DNA of 64,000 nucleotides, from the NCBI GenBank assembly GCA_963682055.1, contig OY821747.1:22876126-22940125 (forward strand). The letters run 5' to 3'. A program made the translations under genes and the position numbers. Within the stretch, counting starts at the first letter, position 1. Every line of letters begins with the position of its first letter. Positions 45,931 to 57,500 of this stretch are shown here, one piece after another. Under the pieces are notes generated by a model. It was not told where the DNA came from. It saw only the letters and a list, made by a program, of their open reading frames with translations, and did no database searches. The stretch is from Primula veris. Its lineage: Eukaryota > Streptophyta > Magnoliopsida > Ericales > Primulaceae.

Positions 45931-46373
45931 CTGTATATTGGAGTAACACTATCGTGAACCCGATCTACTATTATCTAGGGTATGCCACCCAATAAAAATC
46001 TAACACCAATTAATGAACTAAAAAATATATACCATAAAATTAATTCAAAATTAAAACTAAAAAAATTTATTAATTGGCACACTATAAATATTAGTAGACC
46101 GGGTTCATTTAATTATTTTTTCGTATGTCAGGACAATATAGAAATTTTAGCAAAGTTTTTATTAACTCTCGAATGGAATCAAATAGCAGGGCAGACAAAA
46201 TGGATCCATTATATTCAACCACTGGTCCACTAGCAGATTTAAAAGTAAAAGTATTGTTGACTAGAAAGAAACTGTTTTAAGTCTCCTAAAAATAATAATT
46301 TTCTTCATGAAAAATGAGTATTTGTATGTGTAGTTGTGTATTCTCCAAACCAATCTGAACAAAAGTATAGGAG

Positions 46374-49256
46374 ATGAACTACACATCCATGTAAGCAAAG
46401 TTCTCACTATTATTGGCTAAACTTTTGCTTTTTTCATGATAATCTCATTATTGTTAGCTTGATTGGTTTCAGCTATTTAGCTCTAGCTTTTTTCCTTATA
46501 AATGACTAAATGACACTTTGTAGCTTTTGGGGAAATTGCATTTGTACTTAGATGGTCAGCTTAAACCAGATCATTTCTTGCTTCGTGACGTGAAAAATTA
46601 GAAATATTAAACTGAATGAACCGTTGTTGCTTGTTTACTTAATCTTGGTTGCAGGTTCAGCAGTGGACTCGAATTGGGAAATTTTATTGTGGGCTCTGGT
46701 TTGTTAGATCATTCATGGTCCAAAATTGTGGAACTACAGAATGAAAATCACTCAAATGACCCAAACATGCCCTTTTCAATTAGACACAAAGTTTATCATA
46801 ACACAGAAGTTGGAACAGTTATTGCTTTTGTTTCTACTCACCCTTGTACCACACAACATTTTCATGAAGATTTGGCATCATCAGAATATCTAAAACAAAA
46901 CCTTCCCAGTTTTGACTTTATTGGTACTAAACTCAACCCATCATTCTCCATTAATAAAGCTTCTATTGATCTGTATTCCTCAATACATGATCAGATCTCT
47001 TCTCTCAATCAGGTATTTCAATGTTTATTTTATTTCGTTATCAATCGATTGTGTAGTGATCATTTTGTGCGTAAAATATGAAGTTAAGGATAGAAAAAGT
47101 TGCAATTTAAAAACCCTCTGGAAATAACTATCGGATTAGAAGCTTTGGGATTGCTTGGCTGCAACTTTTGAACAAATATATACACGCTACTTAATACTCC
47201 TAAAAGCGTAGAATCTGTTCTGTTTATTCACTAAACGCTTCTAACTTTTTTTTGGGACCAAAAGTTCCAAAATGCTAGACTTTTAAATACGCCGGTCATA
47301 ACTTGAAGCAGTTAGAATGATTCGAGCTTAACTTGCATATAGACAAGCCTTAATGATTTTCCCCATGAACTAAGAAAGGCGAACTTTACATGGCTTATAA
47401 CTCTAAGTTAGACGAAAGTCTAGTGAACTGAAGCTCATATGTTTCTATATGAACTATAAATTTTTAACATGATGAACCAAGTTTTACACTTGTTTGCTTT
47501 AACCTGGAGCCAACCCTTGCCTTAATACTTCCTCGTTAACTAAGAAATATAACCAGTTACTCAACTTTTTATGTTACTTAACGAAGAGGTTTGGGTTCTA
47601 ATTGATAGCTTTGCGTGTTTTATCTTTGTTGCAGTATATCGATACCCGTCCATTAATCATCACCGGGCATTCTATATCAGGATCTATCGCCTCTCTATTC
47701 ACTTTACATGTACTCGACAATATGTCTTCAAAATCCAATAAACGCCCACTATGCATAACTTTTGGTTCACCGTTTCTTGGCAATAATAATTTTATGCAAG
47801 CTATATTAGAACGACCCACGTGGCATTCGAGCTTTTTGCACTTGGTCTATGACCAAGACCCGATCCCGTATCTATATAATGATGTATACAAGCCATTTGG
47901 TGCATTCCTTTTGTCCTCAGATTCCGGTTTTGCATATTTTGAGGAACCTGAGTCGGTTTTTGACTTAATGGCGAAGACTAAAACAGCGAATCTTGGTACT
48001 AACGAGCCCTTGAAGGTCATTGACTATGGAAATGTTTTGGAAAAACTTAAATTTGAAACAATAATCAGAGGAGAGGAGCTTGGTGAGCATGATTATAGTC
48101 CTCTTCGTGCAGGAATTAGTATTCAAATTAATGCAATCAGTGGAAAAACACAGGTAAAGTTCATTAAGTATTTGATGGCTTCAACTTTGGTCTTTTCTTT
48201 TAACATTTTTTTATTTTAGGGATTGTTTGGCTTCAACTTTTAAGGGAAAAAACTTGTTAGGTTGAAGTTGAGAATTTGCTGAATTGATCAAGGAAATACA
48301 CAGCGAATATTAAGAGGGAAAATAAATAAGCTCTTAAGTCCTAGCTTAAAAGCAACAAACCATTCCTTAAATCCTTATTAGTTATTAGTTATTACCCATG
48401 TAAAATGGCTAGCATGAACATGTCATGTCCGCAAAATAAATTATCCTTTTTATTAATTTGGTAGCAATAACAGGCGAACGCAGAAAATGATTCTGCAATT
48501 AAAGAGATTGAAAAGAGAATGGTAGGTCTTTTCGAGCGTAAGAAAAAAGTTTTCGACCCAAAGAAGAAACTAAACGACATGAAAATTCACATGACGTATA
48601 TGGAATGGTATAAAAAGGTCTCAGTATCTAATGGGGGCTATTACGATAGTTTCAAAAGCACGCGAACGAAAAGTAGAGAGGAGATTGTTAAGAGGAAAAA
48701 TATACTTACACAATACTGGGCTAAATTAGTAAAAGAAGTGGAAAAACTGCCCAAAAAAGATGGCGCATATTTCGGTGTTGGCTCGCTTTACGCGGGTACA
48801 AATTATAGAAGAATGGTGGAGCCACTTGATATAGCTGAGTGGTACAGAAAGGGCAAAACTAACTATTTAGCAACGAGGTTGGAACATTACAATTTATTGG
48901 AAATATGGGTGAAAGATGATCAGAAAAACAAAAATGATGTAAAAGCAAGGGCTTGTAGTTTGACCGAAGATTCGTGCTTTTGGGCTCATGTTGAGGAGGC
49001 GAGAATCAAATGTAACATGTTGAGTTGTAACGAAGGCGGTTCGCTTGAAAATAGAGACAAATTGGTTCAGGATTCGGTAACGTTTGAAAACTATGTTATG
49101 GGCTTGATTGAAAGGTACGCGGTGTCTACTGAGATCTTCTTGAACCAAAGCAGCTTCATGAAGTGGTGGGAAAATTATGAGAAAATTAGAGGTAATAATT
49201 ATCGCTCGCCATTCACTGATTACATGAGGAATCACAGTTACAAAGAGTATGCGTAG
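46374..49256 (+). CDS. SAG101: SAG101-like lipase-like immune/senescence protein
   Basis: Modelled as four exons: 46374-46390 (17 bp, MNYTS), 46655-47012, 47635-48153 and 48474-49256; 1,677 bp, 558 residues, close to the roughly 540 residues of Arabidopsis SAG101. The N-terminal lipase-like domain has FSSGLELGNFIVGSGLL, NPSFSINKASIDLYSS, PLIITGHSISGSIASLFTL and RPLCITFGSPFLG. The C-terminal EP domain (from about 299) has KKLNDMKIHMTYMEWYKK, NYRRMVEPLDIAEWY and SSFMKWWENYEKI. SAG101 binds EDS1, and the heterodimer relays TIR-type immune receptor signals together with NRG1 helpers in the nucleus. The nucleophile elbow is GHSIS, so the usual last glycine of GxSxG is serine (S138 would be the nucleophile). 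The tiny first exon is chosen because it is the only nearby ATG with a good donor and the required phase; other exons are firm. Confidence 0.88.
48224..48363. mobile_element. Short MITE-like inverted repeat in SAG101 intron 3
   Basis: tgtttggcttcaacttttaag at the left pairs imperfectly with cttaaaagcaacaaaccat at the right. About 140 bp, within the 320-bp intron. Confidence 0.45.
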
Positions 49257-49575
49257 CATTTATGATTTATCATAAGACGACATAGTTGACGTTTGGGATT
49301 TTGATCATGTTCATCAAATCATGTCTTGTAAGAAAATAATTATTGTAAAACTTTGTTGTATTTTATAAGTACGATTTGTGATCTTCGGTCTTAGAATTTT
49401 TTTTTCCTTTTCCTTGACTCAATGTTTTTGACTGTTAATGCAAGCTCAGCTTGAAAACTGAGCTTGGTTTACGGGCGAATTTTTTTTAAGAATTTCAAAA
49501 CCATCTTTTGGGCAAATATTTGTAAATTAAAATGGCATAAATCTACGTCTGAATTGTCGGATCAAGTTTAAGCAG
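49257..49575. other. 3' UTR and downstream flank of SAG101
   Basis: AT-rich. Possible polyadenylation-type signals (aagaaaataat, ttgtattttataag) lie at 49330-49370. Nothing else was recognised up to the copia target duplication ccgag. Confidence 0.4.
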
Positions 49576-49619
49576 CCGAGTGTTGAGTTGTAGAGCCAAA
49601 GGAGATTTGGCCATGTTTC

Positions 49620-50160
49620 CGAAGCTGTGAAGTGGATATTGAGATATCTCTCGGGTACAGTGAGTTCGGCATTATGTTTCCGAAAGACCTCGGAAGGCCT
49701 GCACGGCTATGTGGATGTTGACGTGGCCGGTGATCTGGACAGCCGAAAGAGCACAACGGGATGTGTTTGTACCTACGGTGGTACTGCTGTGAGTTGGACA
49801 TCTAAGCTGCAAAAGATTGTTGCATTGTCGACCACAGAGGCTGAGTACGTCGCGGTGACGGAAGCAAGCAAAGAGATGATTTGGTTACAAGGTTTCTTAA
49901 AGGAGCTCGGTCAGAAAACCGACAAGGGAGTTCTGCACTGTGATAGTCAAAGTGCAGTTCAGCTAGCTAAAAATCATGTATTCCATTCACGCACAAAACA
50001 CATACAGATTCGTTACCACTTTATCCGGGTTGTTCTAGAAGATGGAATCTTCGAGCTAGAAAAGATTGAGGGCGCTAAGAATCATGCCGATATGCTAACG
50101 AATGCTGTTACAATCGACAAACTGAGGCTGCGTGCAACCTCAGTAGGGCTCCGAGCATGA
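49620..50160 (+). pseudogene. copia RNase H domain, C-terminal end of polyprotein
   Basis: One uninterrupted frame to TGA at 50160. It shows AVKWILRYLSGT, GYVDVDVAGDLDSRKSTTG, the catalytic-type VALSTTEAEYVAVTEASKE, LHCDSQSAVQLAKN and HSRTKHIQIRYHFIR. AKNHADMLTNAVTIDKLR is the usual ending (ADMLTK). The expected DADWAGD appears as DVDVAGD, a change at a conserved position. It belongs to a copia lineage different from copies A-C. There is no start or promoter of its own. Confidence 0.85.
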
Positions 50161-50338
50161 GGCTCAGGGTCGTCGCTACACTGGAAGAATTGAGTAACTC
50201 GCCGATGACGGCAGAGTATCAATTACTATACAAGGATACCGATTGGAGCATTCTGCTCGGTGGAGCACAATGAGTTCGGTGGTCGGGGATAATTGGAGTT
50301 CTTTTGAAGCACTCGACATTTGACTTCAAGTGGGAGAT

Positions 50339-50686
50339 TGTTGAGTTGTGGAGCCAAATAAGGTTTGGCCATGTTTTCTAATTATCCCACACGCCTGGAA
50401 TTGTAATATGACCCACTAAGGGCTCTATTTATATGCTTCAATATCTTGTATTTTAATTGCACCTTTACACCTAAACACCTTTTATATATTATAAGTGAGA
50501 GAGTTCTATTTACGAGAGAACCATAGCTTGTGCTAGATTATGGTTGTAATCCTTATTATAATAATATTAAGTGCCACGTGTAGCGGCCCGGAGATGTAGC
50601 CAATTCGGATGAACTCCGTTATCAAAGTGTGTGTGTGCTCGGTTTGAGTTTCTGTCTTTCTTTTAGCTCGACTTGATTTCCTAACA
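50339..50686 (+). repeat. 3' LTR of deleted copia element
   Basis: 348 bp, TGTTGAGTTG...CTAACA, preceded by the purine tract AAGTGGGAGATTG. Confidence 0.85.
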
Positions 50687-50691
50687 CCGAG

Positions 50692-52339
50692 TTCTAACGT
50701 AATAAGAAAATATGTAAGATGTTAATTAACATGGTGCATCTCGACCATATGATCTTCATTTGACAATCAACGTAATGGATTCGACCATTGTTAACCATTT
50801 TGGATTACCGCAACTCCTCACCCAATATTTTTACCTAAAAATTAACCGACGATCATGACCCAAAACTGTGCACATAGCCAGAAGAGTGAGTTGAATGCAA
50901 TTATGTAAATGACAGTTCATTACTATTTTTTCCTAATTTCCTCATTAATTATTATTTTTTGGTAGAGTTGTAGTGTGTAAACGTGTAGAGTCATAATCGA
51001 TCATACGCGTATTATGAGCTGCTCATGTAAAGTTATATTGTAGCATAGTACTCCATTAATATGATCTGTGGGGCATAATAGCACATGCATAAAAAATAAA
51101 AATAAAAGGTGTACAAAGGCACAAATTAATATGTACATCCAGAGCCACTTAATAAGTTCATCACTTTAATTTCTTCTAACTTGACGGTTCTTTCTTAAAT
51201 GCGTAACTACTAACTAATAGGGGAAATTAGTAGAAAAATTAAGTGGTAATCAATAATTCTTCCAAATTAGAGAAAATGATGAAATTGTATATATAAGTGG
51301 TAGTTAACTATTAAAAATCCGGACTCTAAAACACTTTTAAATATTAGTACATATGCTAAATAATGCTACTACACATGCTACATGCTACTTATTTTTACTC
51401 TATATTTTTAAATTTGATATTACATTACATGTATTAAATTTTAAATAAGACTTGAAAATTAGAAATTTTGAAAATTAAATATATTTTTATGTAATATAAT
51501 CAATGATCCTCCCTAGAAATTACAAGAATAAAAGTATAACTATTGACTGTATGAACTGCTTGTACGTAGATCTAACATGTAAAATAAAACATGTAACTTT
51601 GTATTTTAATTTCTGCCTGAAACGTGGGTATAATATAATTTGAGCAATTTTTTTCAAGTCATTGCTAACAGCTGGAATATTATGAATATTTGTTGTTTTA
51701 GGTAGTCCCCACTCGTAATGGATATCCCGTGATTGGTGTACAAATTTGAATTTCTAGATTTACAACTAATAATACATCTTCAATAAGGTTTCAGAGGAGG
51801 AGCAAGTTTGTGCGCCATTAGTGGTGTAATATTTATAATCTGAATATTGTCTTTGATTCTGGTTTGATAATTAATGTGAATTTTAAAATATGTTCAATAT
51901 TTTTTTGTATTTCATTTTTTTCTTATCTCTCTCACTTATCGTGGCCGGTGTTGTGAGAGAATATATTATTTTCATAATGTAACACAATATAAATATATAC
52001 TAGTATTTTCTTGTGCGGAAGGAGTTAAGGGATCAATTTTTTTTTTTTTTGAAAGGATGACTTGTGATCTAACTAAAGTAATCGACATAGATATGATCCC
52101 GATAAATAAACTTAATATTTTTTTTTAAATTTAAATATCAAATGATTAAATATAATTAATTAATAATCGTATATAAAGAGCAATATAATATTTTACTCTT
52201 ATAAAAAATACACAACGATTTTGTTTGGAATATAAATATGTGAAAAATAACATTTTTTAAGTTATTTATGTATTTGAATTGAGTGATAACATTTAAGAGT
52301 AATTATAATATTAGAGTGAGAGTATTTTTGGAAAATTTG
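50692..52339. other. Intergenic, nothing recognised
   Basis: About 1.6 kb of AT-rich DNA without plausible genes, terminal repeats or RNA genes that I can support. Confidence 0.4.
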
Positions 52340-52490
52340 AGCAAAATTGGGCAACCTCAAAATGCTTGGATTGACTTATATTAATAGTATGATAGAATTA
52401 TCACGCTCACTATCATGGTTCGAACCCTGATGCCTGTAAAACAGGTTTAACTCCCAAAGAAGGTTACTAATTATAAAAAAAAAAAAAACT
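52340..52490 (+). mobile_element. Possible SINE with tRNA-like box B
   Basis: GGTTCGAACCC near 52425 is a good pol III box B. It is followed by a short body and a run of A (52478-52490). A box A is not convincing, so the call is tentative. Confidence 0.35.
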
Positions 52491-52965
52491 AAATAGAATT
52501 ACATTTACATCTCCCACGTGTGCAAATTACCAGAACATAGGGTTTCTCTAAGAAATTTGTACCATTGCCCTTATTTCATGTCAAATGAGGTGGTTATTAT
52601 TACTCGTATTCTTTTTGTAATTTCCGTCTAAGAGAAAAAGGTAATTATATAACAAAATTTCAAGATAAAAAAGTGAAATTAAGGAACTAGTATTAAAGTT
52701 AGTTAAAATTTTCATATATTCAATAAGAAATGCCATCTAAATGTTTAACTCAGTTAAGTGTGATAATCATATTCTTTTGCTCGAACAACCAAGATGGTAA
52801 TCAAGCTTATACAAATCGATCTGCAGACTCGATAAGTGAATCAGGTATGAAGTGCATGTTAGTTACGTATATATCGTGTACAGATCAACAAGCGAAGAAG
52901 TATTATCAAAACACTTTTAATTTATAAGCAAAGTTTCGTTAAAAGGGAGAGAACTTCAAAATAAG

Positions 52966-53400
52966 TTACACCCAAAACAGAAAAACTGTCTGCAAAAGAC
53001 ATTCGCACTTCCCGGCTACATACAAAAGATAAAACAAAAGCATAAATAATTGTCTCGAGTTCAAAAAAAAAGAAAGAAACTCAAGCATTTGAATCAAAGT
53101 ATATGGAATGCAGTCAACCCAATCGTTGGCGGCGGCCCAATGAGCTACAGAATGAACCCAAGAGTTCGAAACTCTGTTAATTTTTTCCACTTTCCACAAT
53201 TTGCACGACTTGAGATTTTCTTTACAATCTCTTAAAATAGCTTCGCATCTCCAATCCGCACACTCTTGTAATCCTGTGAAGGAATCAAACACCATTTGTG
53301 AGTCTGAACGGAAGATTATTTGATCCCATTCACAAGAAATAGCAAGTTTGCTAGCTAAGAAACACGCTTTGAGTTCCCCTTCAAAAACATTTGTGCCCAT
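52966..53400 (-). pseudogene. RNase H-like (RVT_3) fragment of LINE type
   Basis: A 144-codon open frame. Residues 5-95 read like the RVT_3 RNase H domain: EGELKACFLASKLA, IIFRSDSQMVFDSF, WRCEAILRDCKENLKS and VEKINRVSNSWVHSVAHWAA. The domain has the acidic residues E and D in place, but the N-terminal strand with the first aspartate is missing and no reverse transcriptase lies next to it. It is most likely a LINE remnant; a small domesticated RNase H-like gene is less likely. The C-terminal 40 residues are hydrophobic and unrelated. Confidence 0.6.
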
Positions 53401-54153
53401 GTTCCTGTATCAAAACACTTCTTGTTTCCATTCACTCGTCAATAGTTGACATTTTCTATCTTATTCCAGCATTTTTTTCATAGTTTTTGTTAGGTGTTTG
53501 ATTAAAAAAAATCATGAGTGCTTGATATATCAACTTTTTTTAGCATTTTGGTCAAAAAAAAGTTAAAAAAGCTCAAAAGCAGTGAAACAACGAATTTACC
53601 CTTTTTTTTAGCTTAACACATTAATCTATCAGAAAACAAAAAAAAATCTTTCTAATATAAGGTGTTCGTATATATATGCAACGTTCACATACGTTATATG
53701 TTAAAATATGGGGGTAACGACCTATCACTAAAAATAAAAAAGTTACTATAGTGATTAGTTTCAAACACTACGACTACAACTTTTTTCCAGCAAGATTAGA
53801 TTTTTTCTAATTGGTATAAAATCAAATTTATGACAAAAAAAAAATGATGTAACGGAGTCATAATCACTCGCTCAGAGTAATACAGTAAAGACTTACCTAT
53901 TACTCGTCCCGTTTTCAATTAATTATTTACTATAAAACAACGTGTAATTTTAACCGATCAATGTATAAAAATTGTCGGAATTGAAATTTTCAAAAGTTAA
54001 TCATATATTTTAAACATTAAATTATATTTGCACAGTAATTTTGTAGAGTAAAATACAATTAATTGGGCTCCTTACCTAGTAAAGCATAACTCGGAAAATT
54101 TAGGCAACTAACAGTCATGATTACATTAATTTAAAAAAAAAAAAAACAGTCAT
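53401..54153. other. Intergenic, nothing firm
   Basis: AT-rich DNA. A possible MITE-like stretch around 53490-53600 (gtgtttgattaaaa.., tttggtcaaaaaa) has no clear second end. Confidence 0.3.
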
Positions 54154-54277
54154 CATTAACATTAACATTAACATTAACATTAACATAAGCATAAACATAA
54201 ACATAAACATAAACATTAACATTAACATTAACATTAACATTAACATTAACATTAACATTAACATTAACATTAACATC
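54154..54277. repeat. (CATTAA)n microsatellite
   Basis: About 20 hexanucleotide units of cattaa, with an inner block of cataaa variants. It lies about 100 bp upstream of the peroxidase start codon. Confidence 0.95.
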
Positions 54278-54300
54278 AGAGAGCAGCTTAAGTAACAATC

Positions 54301-54332
54301 ATGCCATGTCTCTATAGTCTCACTCCATCTTT

Positions 54333-54370
<38 letters not shown>

Positions 54371-54504
54371 AACAATGGCACCACCTCTCCTCTTCTTCCT
54401 CCTCCTTCTCATTCTCTCTCCTCTCTCTCTCCTCCAAGCACTCTCCCCATACTACTACTATAAAACATGCCCTGATTTTGACAAAATCGTTGCCGAAACC
54501 GTGA
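54301..54504 (+). promoter_or_regulatory. Peroxidase 5' leader: overlapping upstream ORF and (CT)n tract
   Basis: An ATG at 54301 opens a 67-codon frame that overlaps the main start (54375) in a different frame. A (CT)n tract (54335-54368) lies in between. If transcription starts upstream of 54301, this frame would reduce translation from the main start. If transcription starts in the CT tract, it is irrelevant. No transcript evidence is available. Confidence 0.4.
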
Positions 54505-57500
54505 CTAACAAGCAGATTAAATCCCCTACTACCGCAGCTGCCGCTCTTCGGCTAATGTTTCATGATTGTTTGGTTACGGGTTGTGACGCCTCCGTTTTAA
54601 TTTCCTCCACCCCCTTTAATAAGGTTTTGTTTTATTACTCAACTGATATACACCTATAATGTTTATATATAGTAAGTAGCTACTTTTAGATTTTATTATT
54701 ATAAAATAACCCTTTTTTGTTTTGTTTAATGTTTTAAACATAGAGTAAAAAAGAAACATAGGATCTGAGTTTTGATATTTAACTCTCAAAATGATCACTT
54801 CCCCTTATTTTTATTAAGAAAAAAACCCGTTCTTTTGCTTTGCTGTTTAAGGAATAAGTACATTCAGGATTATCCGCATTATCCTCCACTCTGTCTAACA
54901 AGGTAGTATTATTTTTTATTTAATCTTCAAAGTGAAATCTACTCATTTTTAGGGAAAGTTAATGTTTACTACGTTTCTTTGGACTTGATTATAAAAGAAC
55001 TCCCAATTTATGTTTTTTTGTTTAAGAATTAGTACATAGCACTGTTTTAAAAAAAACATGGTTCCTAATGAAAAAGCTTCGATAACAGCCGGATTCAAAG
55101 CTTTAAAAGCTCGTTTTTCTGCTTTTTATTCCGTTGAAAAATTATGATTTTTACGTTTTAGCACAACTCTTGTTTAAATGCTTTAGCTAAGATTTCGGTT
55201 TTTAAGACAATGATACATATTAATCAAAGTTAATAACAAAGAGTACAAATATGCATCTGTAACTTATCTTAAAATATATTTTAATCATAATTAAGTCTCA
55301 CAATATCTACACAATGATCGTATTTCCTAATTTTTACTACATACTTTTGGGCTTTGTTAAAAAATCCGTGTTTCTTTTTTTGTTTAAGAATAAGTACATT
55401 GAACATTATTGAGCTTCAGTGCCAAATTTTTATTCCCGGATTTTCTTTAATAAAGTTACAAGATTTGTACTAAAGTGGTTATGTTTATACTTGATAACAT
55501 AGACTATAATGGATGTGATATCTGTGCAATTGTATGTTTAACAAGGTTTAGGACTGGTTTAAGCAGTACATCCCTCTATTTCCAACTATAGATCCCTCGT
55601 CATTTTTGTTTGCAATACCATAAAGAAAAAAACCACCAGTTTCATTAAAAAGTAGTGAAGAAAATATTGCTTCAAAAATACTACATTGAGTGTTTGGCAC
55701 CACCTTAAGTTTTTACTTATAAGTGTCTTATCTTATTTTGACTAATTTTAACTTTTATTAGAAAATTCTAGTTTTAGTAAAAAAAATCAGGAAAAAGCTA
55801 AAAAAAATCAAATTCCTAGCTTTTCTACTTTTCAATCTATAAGCTAGCTTTTTTAAAGCTAAAAAAGTTAGGAAACCAAACATCCATATCTTTTCTCAAG
55901 CAAAAACCTCAGGAAAAAGCGGCTGCTAAACATGAAATTAGCTATGCTTGTAATGATGCAGCAGTCATTTATTTTGTCGTTTTTGGGTTATATTTCTGCA
56001 ATTAGTCTGTTTACTTTGTGGTTTTTTGATTCTGGTATCCTCGACTCCATTTAACTAGGCGGAGAGAGACGCAGATGTGAATTTGTCGTTGCCTGGAGAC
56101 GGGTTTGATGTGGTTGTGAGGGCAAAAACAGCGTTGGAGCTTAAGTGTCCAGGGGTGGTATCGTGTGCAGATATATTGACAATGGCGGTACGGGATTTGG
56201 TGGTGATGATGGGTGGGCCCAGGTTTAATGTTTTGTTGGGGAGAAAAGATGGGATTGTTTCTAAAGCATCCACTGTCGAAGGTAAAAGAAAATTTATTTA
56301 TAATGTTGATTATGTAAAATAGCTATGTTGTTGGTATGATGTGTAACGGAAAAGTTAAGAATAAGTTCCACCATCCCTCGTATTAAATCAGATTTCTACC
56401 ATGTAGTATTTCAAATTTTTTTTAGCGATTTTAGATTTTCACCACCCCGCATAATAACAAAATATAGTTTACTATTAGCACTTCCCACATAAGAATACTG
56501 GATCCGCCGTTGAATTGACATGGGAGTAATTTAATTTGTGATTTTGGCCTACATTTGTGCAATTAGTTTGCCTATATGTGCTTTCTTTTTAAATCAGGGT
56601 GGTCTTAGGAGTGTTTTTTTCCCTGAATGTGTATGTCGATGTTAAACACCTAGATTCTAAATGCAGCACTAATTGTATCTAAATTATGATTTGGTCTTGA
56701 GGTTTTTTGAGAACAATCACAACTAGACTGGATGATTGTATTACAAATAAACTAATATGAGTAGCACTGTCGTCATTTAGTAACCTTAATATTGATCTTA
56801 GTAGTAGATGTAGATCCCTATTTCCAGCTAGAATTGGTTTGATCCTCATGTAGTTTAGCTCTCTAGTTTTGAACAAAATGTTTGTTTGAACTTTAAACAA
56901 ATCTACTTATTGTATAGATGTAAAAGTGAGTGGAAAATATTTTCAGTGACCCGTGTGTAGTTATTTAAGAGAAAATTAGTCATGTTCTGATCATTTATGT
57001 TATTTATTGTGTCTAAGTTTGACTCCGTTTAAGGAAAGTTAGAGTTTATAATGTATGGAAAAAACATAAAACTGCGTATAGGAATGAGAATGACTAAATG
57101 ACAACACTACTCACTCCGCTAAAATTTTGTTTGCAATTATAGTATATATTAACAGATGTTCTTTTATTTTAGAGTAGTTTTAGTCTTTAGGAGTATTTTT
57201 ATGTAAATGAGCAGATTTCTGTTAAACGGCTAGATTCTAAATGTAGCAGTAATCCTATTTAAATACTAGTATTCGACTAAGATTGAGGTAGTTTATGAAC
57301 CTGCTTGGGTATTTTATTTTTAATTGAGTGGAAGCTTCTTTGTAGTGATCTGGTATGAGTTAGCTTTACTCGTTATCGAATCACCTAAAACAGAAGATCT
57401 CTGTGTTTCCAACGAACCCATTTGACAATTTGACCCCTCGTAGCTTCTTTTTTCAATCGACTAACCCATTATAGATGATAAGTGGATGACAGGATGAGAA

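Larger units (their letters stand above)
49581..50686 (+). mobile_element. Internally deleted Ty1/copia element
   Basis: It starts TGTTGAGTTG and ends CTAACA, flanked by a perfect duplication ccgag (49576-49580 and 50687-50691). The first 38 bases match the start of the 3' LTR. The sequence then jumps directly into the end of pol (EAVKWILRYL), so most of the 5' LTR, the leader, gag, integrase and most of RT are missing. The 3' LTR is complete. The intact flanking duplication shows that the deletion happened inside an inserted (or inserting) element. Confidence 0.88.

Noticed and set aside
52730..52927. 65-codon open frame with a hydrophobic start, possible small secreted peptide
   Set aside because: No family match, no promoter or paralogue in the window, and the length is expected by chance in AT-rich DNA.
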